A stretch of DNA of 64,000 bases from Ditibartonella choladocola. Lineage in GTDB: Bacteria; Pseudomonadota; Alphaproteobacteria; Rhizobiales; Rhizobiaceae. The DNA lies in contig NZ_CP015625.1 of NCBI RefSeq assembly GCF_002007565.1, positions 992,001 to 1,056,000 of the forward strand, read 5' to 3'. The notes beneath the pieces are model-generated. The model did not search any database. It had not been told where the DNA came from and saw nothing but the letters and a program-made list of their open reading frames with translations. Below are positions 8,686 to 17,324 of the stretch, piece after piece; the stretch's first letter is position 1; each line of letters starts with the position of its first letter. The translations under genes and the position numbers were made by a program.

Positions 8686-9294
8686 TTATTCGGCTTTGGT
8701 TTCTTCCGTCTTTTCTTCGGCCTTCTTTTCGGCTTCGTGTTCGGCACCTTCCTCGTCGAAAATTTCTTCCGAGAGCGGTTGTTCCTCGATGCCGTAGATA
8801 GCTTCAATCGAAGTCAGATCTTCACCGGCAGCCTGACGTTCGGCTTCTTCAGCAGAACGGGCAATATTGATGGTGACATTGACCTGGACTTCAGGGTGAA
8901 GATTGACAGCGACATTATGCAGGCCGATTGTTTTGATCGGGTGATTAAGTTCTACCTGCGTGCGAATAATTGTGAAGCCTTCAGCCGTAATAATATCGGC
9001 AATGTCGCGGGTCGAAACAGAACCGTAGAGTTGTCCGGTTTCACCGGCAGAGCGAATGACGACAAATGTCTTGCCATCGAGTTTGTCGGCAACTTGCTGG
9101 GCCTCGCTCTTGCGTTCGAGATTGCGGGCTTCCAATTGGGCTCTTTCGTTCTCGAATTTCTTTTTGTTTGCTTCATTGGCGCGCAAGGCTTTTCCTTGGG
9201 GAAAAAGAAAATTGCGTGCAAAGCCGTCTTTCACAGAGACGGTATCACCCATTTGGCCGAGGCGGGCAATGCGTTCGAGAAGTATAACATCCAT
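8686..9294 (-). CDS. rplI: 50S ribosomal protein L9
   Basis: Large-subunit protein bL9. It begins with the conserved N-terminal domain ([19 protein letters not shown]...), including the rRNA-binding [13 protein letters not shown] segment, then the long connecting helix and C-terminal domain ([11 protein letters not shown]...). At 202 residues it is longer than the roughly 150 of E. coli L9 because of an acidic Glu/Lys-rich tail after residue 165, which is common in alphaproteobacteria. Good ribosome site (agga upstream of ATG 9294). Last gene of the rpsF operon. Confidence 0.97.
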   Translation of the reverse strand: MDVILLERIARLGQMGDTVSVKDGFARNFLFPQGKALRANEANKKKFENERAQLEARNLERKSEAQQVADKLDGKTFVVIRSAGETGQLYGSVSTRDIADIITAEGFTIIRTQVELNHPIKTIGLHNVAVNLHPEVQVNVTINIARSAEEAERQAAGEDLTSIEAIYGIEEQPLSEEIFDEEGAEHEAEKKAEEKTEETKAE

Positions 9295-9316
9295 TTTAAA
9301 TTCCTTTCAGCTGCAT

Positions 9317-10297
9317 TTATTGTTTGATTTTGCCGTGTTGACGGCTGTCTTGAATGGTTGTCCATATCCCCATCAAAAGAAGAATGAGGGATACCGGAAC
9401 AGTGAATATGAACGTGAAAAGCGAAACATAGACGAATCCCAATATAAAAATCCGCCCATTAATGCCGCGCGTCAGATTATGTAGATAGGCAAGTCCGGTC
9501 ATTGAAATTGCCAATGTAAAAGTCGTGTTGAAGACCGACGCGCATAGATTAAGAAATGTCCCCAGTTGGAAAAATGTGGCTCCGAAGGCGACAATAAAAA
9601 TGATAAGTGCGGGCAATGGCAGACGGAATTTTTTCGGCCAGTCATCGCGCGGGCGGGCGAGTCGTTTCATGCGTTGCGCACCGACAAGCGCAAAATACAG
9701 ATTTCCGGTGAGAAAGAGTACGCCGTAAGTGGACAGACTACTCGATAATAACGGAACGATATTGGTTACCAGAAAGTCGTGGAAGGTGACGATGTCGGCT
9801 TCGCTTGCCGAATTGGTCTCACGCAAGGAGTTTGCGATAAAACTGGCAATTTCACCGGCAATGATCGGCGTGGTCGGGTTGTTGTAGAGTATTGTGCCGA
9901 TGAAAACACAAATAATCGAGATAAAGCCGGTCAACAAAAAGATGACAGAAGAAAGCGGATACCACTTGATGGCATGGCCATCCTCGTCCATTTCGGCAAG
10001 CCCTAACAGCCAGGATGCATAGACGGCGGGAAGGAAAAACAGCAATGTAAAGCCAAGCCCGATATAGAAATTTTGTGCAAATATCAGAACGACTGTTGCT
10101 GTAACAAGAGAAATGACGCTGGCAGCCGTGCCCCAACCAAAGGCCACTATGAAAATCGGTAGCGACATAAAGCAGCCGAGTAACAATGCAAGTGGCGGAA
10201 AGACCAGAAAAAAGCTCATAATAGCTGTTGCAAGGACGGCAGCAAACAGCCCGCCCAAAATACCCGCCGGAAATGTATAGGATTTTTTTTGCAACAT
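9317..10297 (-). CDS. DUF2232 domain-containing membrane protein
   Basis: A 326-residue polytopic inner-membrane protein with about eight hydrophobic helices, starting with GGLFAAVLATAIMSFFLV and ending with LFTFIFTVPVSLILLLMG. Position between rpsR and rplI is the usual one for the DUF2232 family in alphaproteobacteria; the hydrophobic pattern agrees. Function unknown. It is probably co-transcribed with the ribosomal protein genes, with gaps of about 115 bases to rpsR and 22 to rplI. Confidence 0.82.
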   Translation of the reverse strand: MLQKKSYTFPAGILGGLFAAVLATAIMSFFLVFPPLALLLGCFMSLPIFIVAFGWGTAASVISLVTATVVLIFAQNFYIGLGFTLLFFLPAVYASWLLGLAEMDEDGHAIKWYPLSSVIFLLTGFISIICVFIGTILYNNPTTPIIAGEIASFIANSLRETNSASEADIVTFHDFLVTNIVPLLSSSLSTYGVLFLTGNLYFALVGAQRMKRLARPRDDWPKKFRLPLPALIIFIVAFGATFFQLGTFLNLCASVFNTTFTLAISMTGLAYLHNLTRGINGRIFILGFVYVSLFTFIFTVPVSLILLLMGIWTTIQDSRQHGKIKQ

Positions 10298-10414
10298 TGA
10301 TTCGCTGTCCTGCCTTTGCAGTTAGGGGCCAAGATGATTGCTCCAACTCCGGTTTTATTTAAACCTGCACCGAAAGCAGGGGAAGCAGCCGGTCAAGCCG
10401 GCTGCCAGAATTGC

Positions 10415-10663
10415 TTACTTGACGACATAAGGCAGAAGGCCGAGGAAACGGGCGCGCTTGATAGCTTTAGCCAATTCGCGCTGCTTCTTCTGGCTCACTG
10501 CGGTAATGCGTGAAGGAACGATCTTGCCGCGCTCGGAAATATAGCGCTGAAGAAGTTTCACATCCTTATAGTCGATTTTCGGTGCGTTCGGACCTGAAAA
10601 CGGACAGGTTTTGCGACGACGATGGAAAGGACGACGGGTCGGGATCTGACTAATATCAACCAT
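10415..10663 (-). CDS. rpsR: 30S ribosomal protein S18
   Basis: Small-subunit protein bS18, 82 residues, with the conserved core [19 protein letters not shown] and the C-terminal [11 protein letters not shown]. Its ATG overlaps the rpsF stop by one base (TAATG), indicating translational coupling; S6 and S18 form a heterodimer in the ribosome platform, so coupled synthesis makes sense. A basic N-terminal segment ([13 protein letters not shown]) carries one Cys. Confidence 0.98.
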   Translation of the reverse strand: MVDISQIPTRRPFHRRRKTCPFSGPNAPKIDYKDVKLLQRYISERGKIVPSRITAVSQKKQRELAKAIKRARFLGLLPYVVK

Positions 10664-11073
10664 TATTCATCTCCTTCATTGTTATCATCATCACGTGAAC
10701 GACGCGAGCGGCGCGGACGGTCATCATCCTTGCCATAACGTTCATCACGATCGCGACGGGAAAGCATCGCGGATTGGCCTTCCTCAAGCTCGTGAACGCG
10801 AACGGTCATGTAACGGAGAATGTCTTCATTGATGCGCATCTGCCGTTCGACTTCTGCAATGGCAGCAGCCGGAGCATCAATATTCATCAAAGTGTAATAG
10901 GCTTTGCGATTCTTGCGAATGCGATAGGTCAGCGTACGCAAACCCCAATTTTCAATACGCCCGACTTTGCCGCCATTGGCTTCAATGACACCCTTGTAGA
11001 GTTCTACAAGCTGGTCAACCTGTTGCGGTGCAATATCCTGTCGGGCAAGGAACACATGTTCATAAAGAGCCAT
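10663..11073 (-). CDS. rpsF: 30S ribosomal protein S6
   Basis: Small-subunit protein bS6, 136 residues. Conserved start [14 protein letters not shown] and the S6 core ([23 protein letters not shown]), followed by a charged Arg/Asp-rich tail after about residue 110 ([17 protein letters not shown]), typical of alphaproteobacterial S6. First gene of the operon; preceded by a leader of about 200 bases with pronounced secondary structure and a plausible promoter at 11283-11311. Confidence 0.98.
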   Translation of the reverse strand: MALYEHVFLARQDIAPQQVDQLVELYKGVIEANGGKVGRIENWGLRTLTYRIRKNRKAYYTLMNIDAPAAAIAEVERQMRINEDILRYMTVRVHELEEGQSAMLSRRDRDERYGKDDDRPRRSRRSRDDDNNEGDE

Positions 11074-11100
11074 TGTTTTGCCTTTCTTCTGTTAATCTTT

Positions 11101-11134
11101 GTCGACTTCCGGCGCAGAGCCTCTGCGACTTGTC
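11101..11134 (-). promoter_or_regulatory. possible S6:S18 autoregulatory hairpin in the rpsF leader
   Basis: On the minus strand the RNA can form a GCAGA/TCTGC hairpin closed below by GAC/GTC, leaving an internal loop on the 3' side that contains GCCGGAA. An rpsF leader hairpin with a conserved CCG in an internal loop is the published hallmark of the S6:S18-binding motif. It ends 27 bases before the rpsF ATG. The match is by eye only. Confidence 0.35.
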
Positions 11135-11193
11135 TTTCCGGCTAAAGCCGAAGAAGAAAGGACGCGTGTTTCGAGACATTCGAGAGCGGAGAC

Positions 11194-11246
11194 ACGGGAG
11201 GCTTGAAACATTAACGTTTCCTGTCGCTTGTTAGGCGACCCTCCGT
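11194..11246 (-). promoter_or_regulatory. three-way-junction-like fold in the rpsF leader
   Basis: Outer stem 11194-11201 with 11240-11246 (one bulged base) encloses two hairpins: gaaac/gtttc at 11205-11220 and gtcgc/gcgac at 11223-11239. It lies just downstream of the predicted promoter and about 120 bases before rpsF. Pairing is seen directly; a function is inferred. Confidence 0.4.
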
Positions 11247-11282
11247 TCAACCCCCGGCCAAATGCCGACAATGAACGCGCGG

Positions 11283-11311
11283 TCTTTACAGTGTATTTGG
11301 AAAAATAGCAA
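11283..11311 (-). promoter_or_regulatory. candidate sigma-70-type promoter of the rpsF operon
   Basis: Minus strand TTGCTA (11311-11306), 17-base spacer, TAAAGA (11288-11283). Predicted start near 11276 gives a leader of about 200 bases. Confidence 0.45.
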
Positions 11312-11410
11312 GCAGGAAGACAACAAAAACCGTTTTCGGGTTGGAAGAATGATATTGTCGATATATGAGTGATTGAAATTTAAACAGCCAATTTTCGGAG
11401 TTCAGGCAAA

Positions 11411-11995
11411 ATGGCTTTTCTGGAAAATATCGATATTCTCATTTTCAATTTTTTCGCCGCAACCCCGCAGACCCCGACACTCATTGCTTATTTGGGCATT
11501 GTTTGTGCGAAATTCCTTATCTATTTCATTCCATTCCACCTGATTATATTATGGTTTCTTGGCGGGCGAGGGGAAAGGCAAGCAGCTCTTTCTATCGTGA
11601 TTTCAGTGGCTGTAGCGCTTCTCCTCAGTTTTATTATCGGACAACTTTGCTATCGACCGCGTCCCTTTGTGGCAGGAATCGTCAAAGCTCTTATCGAACA
11701 CAAGGAAAATGCTTCCTTTCCGAGTAATCATGCCTTGATTTTCACAATCTATGTTTTTTCATTATATTGGTATCGTTATAAACAGGTGGCGAGAATTGGT
11801 CTTGTCCTCGGTTTGCTGACTTGTTGGGGGCGTGTCTTTACAGGCGTCCATTATCCTTCCGATATTTTCGGCGGTATTGTTCTGGGGCTTGTAATTTCTG
11901 TGATAGTAGCGCGATTTCTTATGCCGTTTGTTCCCAAATTTATTTATGAATTGCCATATTCACCAAAAGGAAGAGGAACAGATTTACAGGCCTGA
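11411..11995 (+). CDS. PAP2-family phosphatase, probable undecaprenyl-diphosphatase
   Basis: A 194-residue membrane protein with about five helices and the acid-phosphatase motifs of the PAP2 superfamily: CYRPRPF, then PSNHALIF, then GRVFTGVHYPSD. BcrC-like enzymes of this family recycle undecaprenyl pyrophosphate for peptidoglycan and O-antigen synthesis; lipid A or phosphatidate phosphatase activity cannot be excluded. Start at ATG 11411 has ggag ten bases upstream. It is transcribed divergently from rpsF and precedes fabD by about 80 bases. Confidence 0.85.
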   Translation: MAFLENIDILIFNFFAATPQTPTLIAYLGIVCAKFLIYFIPFHLIILWFLGGRGERQAALSIVISVAVALLLSFIIGQLCYRPRPFVAGIVKALIEHKENASFPSNHALIFTIYVFSLYWYRYKQVARIGLVLGLLTCWGRVFTGVHYPSDIFGGIVLGLVISVIVARFLMPFVPKFIYELPYSPKGRGTDLQA

Positions 11996-12078
11996 TCCGT
12001 TAAGTCCGGCTTGACTTTTAGCGCTTTTATAGGCCAAGACCTGATAATCTTTGTTTTTAAGCCAGGGAGTACACTCTA

Positions 12079-13023
12079 ATGGTTTGTGCATTTACCTTTC
12101 CCGGTCAGGGAAGTCAGACAGTTGGTATGGGCAAAGCACTGTCGGAACAATTTTCCGAAGCGCGTGCAGTATTTGAAGAAGTCGACGATGCTTTGGGTGA
12201 AAAACTTTCCTCGGTTATGTTTGAAGGGCCGGAAGATGTTTTGACATTGACCGCTAATGCACAACCGGCTTTGATGGCAGTTTCCATGGCTGTCATCAGA
12301 GTGCTCGAAAAAAACGGACTTGATCTCAAGAACAAGGTTTCATTCGTAGCAGGGCATTCTCTTGGCGAATATTCGGCATTATGTGCTGCTGGAACGTTCA
12401 GCCTTGCCGATACTGCGCGCCTTTTGAGAATTCGTGGAAATGCCATGCAGGAAGCGGTTGCAGTAGGCGAGGGAGCCATGGCAGCAATTATCGGCCTTGA
12501 AGAAAACGTTGTTGCAGAGATTTGCAGTTCGGTTCTGGGGGAAGGCGTTTGCGAAATTGCCAATGATAATGGCGGCGGGCAACTTGTTATTTCAGGCGCG
12601 ACAAAAGCTGTTAACGAAGCAGTCAAACTTGCAACAGAAAAGGGTGCAAAGCGGGCAATTCTGCTTTCTGTTTCGGCACCGTTCCATTCCAGTTTGATGC
12701 AGCCTGCTGCTGAAGCCATGCATGATGCTCTTCTCGACGTGAATAAACTTGCACCAAGTGTGCCGGTTATTCCCAATGTTTCTGTCGAGCCGGAAACAAA
12801 TCCGGAAAAAATCATAGAATTGCTCGTTCGTCAGGTCACAGGCCGCGTGAGATGGCGCGAAACAGTGGAATGGTTGGCAGCTCATCAGGTCGATACACTT
12901 TTTGAAGTCGGTAGCGGCAAAGTTTTAACCGGACTTGCAAGACGAATCGACCGGAATTTGCACGGCTTGACCGTAGGGACAGCCGAAGAGATTGACAATG
13001 CGCTGAAAGCGCTTGGTGTATGA
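12079..13023 (+). CDS. fabD: malonyl-CoA:ACP transacylase
   Basis: Loads malonate onto acyl carrier protein for fatty-acid elongation. The 314-residue protein begins with the conserved FPGQGSQ, has the nucleophile Ser94 in GHSLGE (92-97), and the SAPFHSSLM segment with the catalytic His. Length matches the family. It leads the fabD-fabG-acpP-fabF group, with 15 bases between its stop and the fabG ATG. Confidence 0.97.
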   Translation: MVCAFTFPGQGSQTVGMGKALSEQFSEARAVFEEVDDALGEKLSSVMFEGPEDVLTLTANAQPALMAVSMAVIRVLEKNGLDLKNKVSFVAGHSLGEYSALCAAGTFSLADTARLLRIRGNAMQEAVAVGEGAMAAIIGLEENVVAEICSSVLGEGVCEIANDNGGGQLVISGATKAVNEAVKLATEKGAKRAILLSVSAPFHSSLMQPAAEAMHDALLDVNKLAPSVPVIPNVSVEPETNPEKIIELLVRQVTGRVRWRETVEWLAAHQVDTLFEVGSGKVLTGLARRIDRNLHGLTVGTAEEIDNALKALGV

Positions 13024-13038
13024 TTAAGGAATTTGGCG

Positions 13039-13776
13039 ATGTTTGAATTTAAAGGGCGTAAGGCACTTGTAACCGGAGCGAGCGGTGGTATCGGCGAAGC
13101 GATTGCACGTCGGTTGCATGAACGGGGCGCTATTGTCGGACTTCATGGCACACGCGAGGAAAAGCTGAAAGCTCTTGCCGAAGAGCTGGGTGATAATTGT
13201 TTCGTTTTTCCTGCCAATCTTTCCGATCGTGAAGAAATTGCAAAATTGGCAGAAAAAGCCGAAAATGAAATGGATGGCATTGATATTCTGGTCAATAATG
13301 CCGGCATAACACGTGACGGCCTTTTCGTGCGTATGAGCGACCGTGACTGGGATGATGTGTTGGCTGTCAACCTGACAGCGGTATTTCTTTTGACACGCGC
13401 ATTGACCCACCCGATGATGCGCCGCCGCTACGGGCGCATTATCAATATTTCGTCTATTGTCGGTGTTACCGGTAATCCCGGTCAAACCAATTATTGTGCA
13501 ACCAAAGCCGGAGTCATCGGTTTCTCGAAATCTCTCGCTCAGGAAATTGCAAGCCGCAATGTGACAGTCAATTGTATTGCTCCGGGGTTTATTGAGTCGG
13601 CAATGACCGACAAACTTAACGACAAGCAAAAGGAAACAATTATTTCGGCTATTCCTATGAAGAAAATAGGAACAAGCGACGATGTGGCGGCTGCCGCGAT
13701 CTATCTTGCAAGTGACGAGGCTTCCTTTGTCACCGGCCAGACATTGCACGTCAATGGCGGAATGGCGATGATCTGA
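13039..13776 (+). CDS. fabG: 3-oxoacyl-ACP reductase
   Basis: NADPH-dependent reduction of beta-ketoacyl-ACP. From ATG 13039 the protein has 245 residues: TGASGGIGE for cofactor binding, NNAGITRD, and catalytic Ser138/139, Tyr152 and Lys156 (NYCATKAG), ending in the SDR/FabG signature TLHVNGGMAMI. The start is supported by aagga at 13026-13030; an upstream in-frame TTG at 13033 is less likely. Its placement between fabD and acpP separates it from the two other SDR genes in this window, which lack this context. Confidence 0.97.
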   Translation: MFEFKGRKALVTGASGGIGEAIARRLHERGAIVGLHGTREEKLKALAEELGDNCFVFPANLSDREEIAKLAEKAENEMDGIDILVNNAGITRDGLFVRMSDRDWDDVLAVNLTAVFLLTRALTHPMMRRRYGRIINISSIVGVTGNPGQTNYCATKAGVIGFSKSLAQEIASRNVTVNCIAPGFIESAMTDKLNDKQKETIISAIPMKKIGTSDDVAAAAIYLASDEASFVTGQTLHVNGGMAMI

Positions 13777-14122
13777 CGATTGATTGTGAAAGACTCGAAT
13801 GAATATTCACCAATTTTAAAAGTGCAATATTTTGTGCCGGATGCTGTGTTTTTATAGTTTTTGCTTGAGCAAAAAGACATAATTCTGGCACAAAATGAAG
13901 AGAAAGACGCAAAATTTGCTAAAATATCTTTGCGCCTTGGCGCCGAGTATGGTAACTGGCGCCTTTAAGGCCGGCGGGTAAAGCCGGTTGATCCCTTGAG
14001 GGGATATCCACAGGATGTATTTGAAAACCTAAAAATGATAGGGTTAAATGCATCTATTGCTTGATTAGATGAGCCCGTGCCGCTAACCAAGGCAGGGAAA
14101 CAACAAAAGTCGAGGATCCGAC
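13777..14122. other. fabG-acpP intergenic region with three consecutive hairpins
   Basis: About 345 bases with no credible ORF. Three adjacent inverted repeats occupy 13939-14005: GGCGCC with inner AGT/ACT (13939-13963), CCGGC/GCCGG (13971-13987) and ATCCC/GGGAT (13991-14005). None has a T-run, so they are not typical terminators. A candidate acpP promoter follows at 14021-14049. Confidence 0.6.
14021..14049 (+). promoter_or_regulatory. candidate acpP promoter
   Basis: TTGAAA (14021-14026), 17-base spacer, TTAAAT (14044-14049), about 75 bases upstream of the acpP start. A separate acpP promoter would fit the far higher demand for acyl carrier protein. Confidence 0.4.
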
Positions 14123-14359
14123 ATGAGTGATACAGCAGAACGCGTCAAGAAAATCGTCATCGAACATCTTGGTGTTGATGCAGATAAAGTAACCGAAAAC
14201 GCAAGTTTCATTGACGATCTTGGTGCCGATAGTCTTGACACCGTAGAATTGGTCATGGCTTTTGAGGAAGAATTCAACGTAGAAATTCCTGACGACGCAG
14301 CCGAAACGATTTTGACCGTTGGCGATGCCGTCAAATTTATCGACAAGGCTTCGGCCTGA
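14123..14359 (+). CDS. acpP: acyl carrier protein
   Basis: 78-residue acidic carrier protein with the phosphopantetheine attachment serine at position 37 in GADSLDTVE. It carries growing acyl chains for the neighbouring fab enzymes. Ribosome site gagg precedes ATG 14123. A strong intrinsic terminator follows directly, so most acpP transcripts should end before fabF. Confidence 0.98.
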   Translation: MSDTAERVKKIVIEHLGVDADKVTENASFIDDLGADSLDTVELVMAFEEEFNVEIPDDAAETILTVGDAVKFIDKASA

Positions 14360-14366
14360 TTGCTTA

Positions 14367-14410
14367 AGGAGGCAAAAACCTTTGTCGGTTTTTGTCTCCT
14401 GTTCTTTTTT
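14367..14410 (+). terminator. intrinsic terminator after acpP
   Basis: Long stem aggaggcaaaaacc / ggtttttgtctcct with one G-T pair, loop tttgtc (14381-14386), followed by gttctttttt. It starts seven bases after the acpP stop. Confidence 0.9.
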
Positions 14411-14477
14411 CTCGCCAATATTTGCTCGCCAATAAACGAGTAATCCGGTTTAATTTTTAAGATTGGGATTTGAAAGT

Positions 14478-15740
14478 ATGAGACGTGTCGTCATTACCGG
14501 TTTGGGGCTGGTTTCTCCACTGGCCGGCGACGTGGAACATAGCTGGAAACGGCTTCTTGAAGGTAAAAGCGGCGTTCGCCGTGTAACCGAGTTCGAGGTC
14601 GATGATCTTCCGTGCCAGATTGCCGGCCGTATACCACTCGGTGACGGTACTGATGGAACGTTCAATGCCGATCTTCATATGGAGCCGAAGGAACAGCGCA
14701 AGGTTGATCCGTTCATTCTCTACGCAATGGGGGCGGCGGACGAAGCACTAGATGATGCCGGCTGGCACCCGTCGAATGACGAAGACCAGATTCGTACCGG
14801 AGTTATGATCGGTTCGGGTATTGGCGGTGTCGAAGGAATAGTGGAAGCCGGATATACTTTGCGGGACAAAGGGCCAAGGCGTATTTCACCATTTTTCATT
14901 CCCGGACGACTTATCAATCTCGCATCGGGTTATGTTTCGATCAAACACCACTTGCGCGGCCCTAACCACGCTGTTGTTACTGCATGCTCGACAGGCTCGC
15001 ACGCGATTGGTGACGCATCAAGGCTGATTGCACTTGATGATGCTGATGTTATGCTTGCCGGCGGCACTGAATCACCGGTGAACCGCATTTCTCTGGCCGG
15101 ATTTGCTGCTTGTAAAGCGCTGTCAACCGGTCGTAACAATGACCCCGAACATGCTTCACGTCCTTACGATAAAGACCGTGACGGGTTTGTTATGGGGGAA
15201 GGCTCTGCCGTTGTTGTGCTTGAGGAATTGGAACACGCTAAAAAGCGCGGCGCCAAAATTTATGCAGAAGTGATCGGCTACGGTTTGTCCGGCGACGCCT
15301 ATCATATAACAGCTCCTTCCGAAAGTGGTGATGGAGCAGAGCGGTGCATGCGTGCGGCTATCAAGCGCGCCGGAATCGATCCTTCGGAAATTGATTATAT
15401 CAATGCACACGGAACATCGACGATGGCCGATACAATCGAACTGGCAGCCGTTGAACGTGTCATGGGCGCACATGCCTCGAAAGTCTCGATGTCTTCTACA
15501 AAATCATCAATAGGCCATCTGTTGGGGGCTGCCGGTGCTGCCGAAGCTATATTCAGTGTGTTGGCCATCCGCGACAATATTGCACCCGCGACAATCAATC
15601 TCGATCATCCGTCTGTCGAAACGAAGATAGATCTCGTTCCCCATAAACCGCGTGAACGCAAGATCGACACTATTTTATCGAACTCGTTCGGATTTGGCGG
15701 AACCAATGCATCGTTGATTATGCGCCGTTTTTCAAAATAG
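14478..15740 (+). CDS. fabF: beta-ketoacyl-ACP synthase II
   Basis: Condensing enzyme of fatty-acid elongation. From ATG 14478 it has 420 residues: N-terminal RRVVITGLGLVSP, active-site Cys170 in TACSTGSHA, and the catalytic histidines in NAHGTST and SSIGHLLGAAG, ending with SFGFGGTNASLI. A TTG 15 bases upstream is possible but has no better ribosome site. It follows acpP across a terminator and may rely on read-through or a promoter in the short gap 14411-14477. Confidence 0.97.
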   Translation: MRRVVITGLGLVSPLAGDVEHSWKRLLEGKSGVRRVTEFEVDDLPCQIAGRIPLGDGTDGTFNADLHMEPKEQRKVDPFILYAMGAADEALDDAGWHPSNDEDQIRTGVMIGSGIGGVEGIVEAGYTLRDKGPRRISPFFIPGRLINLASGYVSIKHHLRGPNHAVVTACSTGSHAIGDASRLIALDDADVMLAGGTESPVNRISLAGFAACKALSTGRNNDPEHASRPYDKDRDGFVMGEGSAVVVLEELEHAKKRGAKIYAEVIGYGLSGDAYHITAPSESGDGAERCMRAAIKRAGIDPSEIDYINAHGTSTMADTIELAAVERVMGAHASKVSMSSTKSSIGHLLGAAGAAEAIFSVLAIRDNIAPATINLDHPSVETKIDLVPHKPRERKIDTILSNSFGFGGTNASLIMRRFSK

Positions 15741-15848
15741 ATGAAAATTCCGGAATATTTCGCTTTTTCGCTACATTCTTGAAATTTTGCCGCAATCTTG
15801 AGATAACCGGTGATAACGGGAAATTTGTAGCAAACAGGATGTGTGCTT

Positions 15849-17324
15849 ATGTCTGATGAAGAAAAGAAGATGACATCCGACCATAATTTTTCCCGGTCAT
15901 CCTTATCAGAAAAAGAATCGCAACAACCGGAACAGGATCAATTCGCCTCGGAATCCGGTGCATTGTCATTAAAACAAACTCCTTCGCAAGCGGAACCGGC
16001 TACGCAGCCTTCCGGACAAGCTAGCGCACCAGTTGCCGAGGGAGAGGTCGAAAAAGATCAAAACAGTCTGCCGACTTTACAGCAATCTTCGATAGAGCCT
16101 GAAGAAGAACTTGAGGAAGCGGATTTATCGCAAAAGCCGACTGAAGAGCCTAAGGAAGCGCATTCATCGCGCTTGCAAATTGGCGGTAACGATCAGCAGC
16201 AAAACGAAGGGGTGGACCCCACGCCGTCCGGAAATGACAATTCCGGCAACATTCCGAACGAGAAAGGTACGACTTCGGAAAAAAATGGTGGCGCAAAAAT
16301 AACAGCCAAACCGAGCCGGTCCAAAGTTGCGCGAAATCCGTTTATAATACTCGGAAATTTCTTCCTGATGCTGGTTCTGGTGGTGATTCTGGCAGTCACG
16401 ATACCGATATATGTCGGAAAAAACATGTTTCTTGCAGCAGGACCGCAGGAATCCGAACAAGTGGTTCTCATCAGTCAAGGTTCCGGAATCAGGGAAATTG
16501 CTTCCATACTTGAAAAACAGGGCTTGATAAGGTCGGCAGATATTTTTGTTTACGGTGTCGGCTATCAGGATAAAGCGCGGCTTTTAAAAGCCGGAGAATA
16601 TGCCATACCGGCACATGCTTCCATGAAAGATATTATGGACATTCTGGTGAATGGAAAATCGATAGAACATTCGTTTACCGTGCCGGAAGGGCTGACTGTG
16701 GCGCAAGTTTTCGACCGTCTTGCCGCCAATGATATTCTGGTCGGCGATTTACCGAAAGTTTTGCCGCCTGAGGGAAGCCTTATGGCAAATACCGTTAACT
16801 TTACCCGCGGGACGACGCGTGAACAGATTGTGAAACGGTTACGGGAAGGCCAGCAGAAACTGGTTGCCGACATCTGGGCAAAGCGCAGAGCCGATTTGCC
16901 TATAAAAAATATCAATGATTTTGTGACACTTGCTTCAATCGTCGAAAAAGAAACCGGCATCCCGTCCGAAAGACCTCAGGTGGCAGCGGTTTTTTATAAC
17001 CGGCTTGAAAAAAATATGCGGCTGCAATCCGACCCGACGGTCATTTATGGTTTGTTCGGGGGGAAGGGTAAACCATCCGACCGGCCGATCTATCAATCCG
17101 ATCTTGATAAAGAAACTCCCTATAACACTTATAAAATAAACGGACTTCCGCCTACACCGATTGCAAACCCAGGAAAAGACGCGTTAGAAGCCGTAGCCAA
17201 TCCACCTAAAACGGATGCACTTTATTTTGTTGCTGATGGTACGGGCGGACATGTTTTTTCAAAAACATTGGATGAGCATAATGCAAATGTGCGCAAATGG
17301 CGCGCTCTGCAAAAAGACGAGTAA
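15849..17324 (+). CDS. mltG: endolytic peptidoglycan transglycosylase MltG, long N-terminal tail
   Basis: Cleaves nascent glycan strands at the inner membrane. From ATG 15849 (cagga nine bases upstream) the protein has 491 residues. Residues 1-160 are a Gln/Glu/Ser/Pro-rich, probably disordered cytoplasmic tail; residues about 164-189 form one membrane helix; the rest is the periplasmic YceG domain with the catalytic VEKETG motif near residue 367 and the following PQVAAVFYNRL and SDPTVIYG. The tail makes it longer than E. coli MltG (about 340 residues). It sits between fabF and yicC as in other rhizobia. Confidence 0.95.
   Translation: MSDEEKKMTSDHNFSRSSLSEKESQQPEQDQFASESGALSLKQTPSQAEPATQPSGQASAPVAEGEVEKDQNSLPTLQQSSIEPEEELEEADLSQKPTEEPKEAHSSRLQIGGNDQQQNEGVDPTPSGNDNSGNIPNEKGTTSEKNGGAKITAKPSRSKVARNPFIILGNFFLMLVLVVILAVTIPIYVGKNMFLAAGPQESEQVVLISQGSGIREIASILEKQGLIRSADIFVYGVGYQDKARLLKAGEYAIPAHASMKDIMDILVNGKSIEHSFTVPEGLTVAQVFDRLAANDILVGDLPKVLPPEGSLMANTVNFTRGTTREQIVKRLREGQQKLVADIWAKRRADLPIKNINDFVTLASIVEKETGIPSERPQVAAVFYNRLEKNMRLQSDPTVIYGLFGGKGKPSDRPIYQSDLDKETPYNTYKINGLPPTPIANPGKDALEAVANPPKTDALYFVADGTGGHVFSKTLDEHNANVRKWRALQKDE

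Noticed and set aside
8671..9327. 218-codon plus-strand ORF opposite rplI
   Set aside because: It is the antisense shadow of rplI, which has clear ribosomal protein L9 motifs.
12114..12815. 233-codon minus-strand ORF opposite fabD
   Set aside because: Serine/alanine-rich mirror of the fabD coding strand with no start signal; fabD is certain.
13024..13749. 241-codon minus-strand ORF opposite fabG
   Set aside because: Antisense shadow of fabG, rich in Cys, His and Asn, without a family match.
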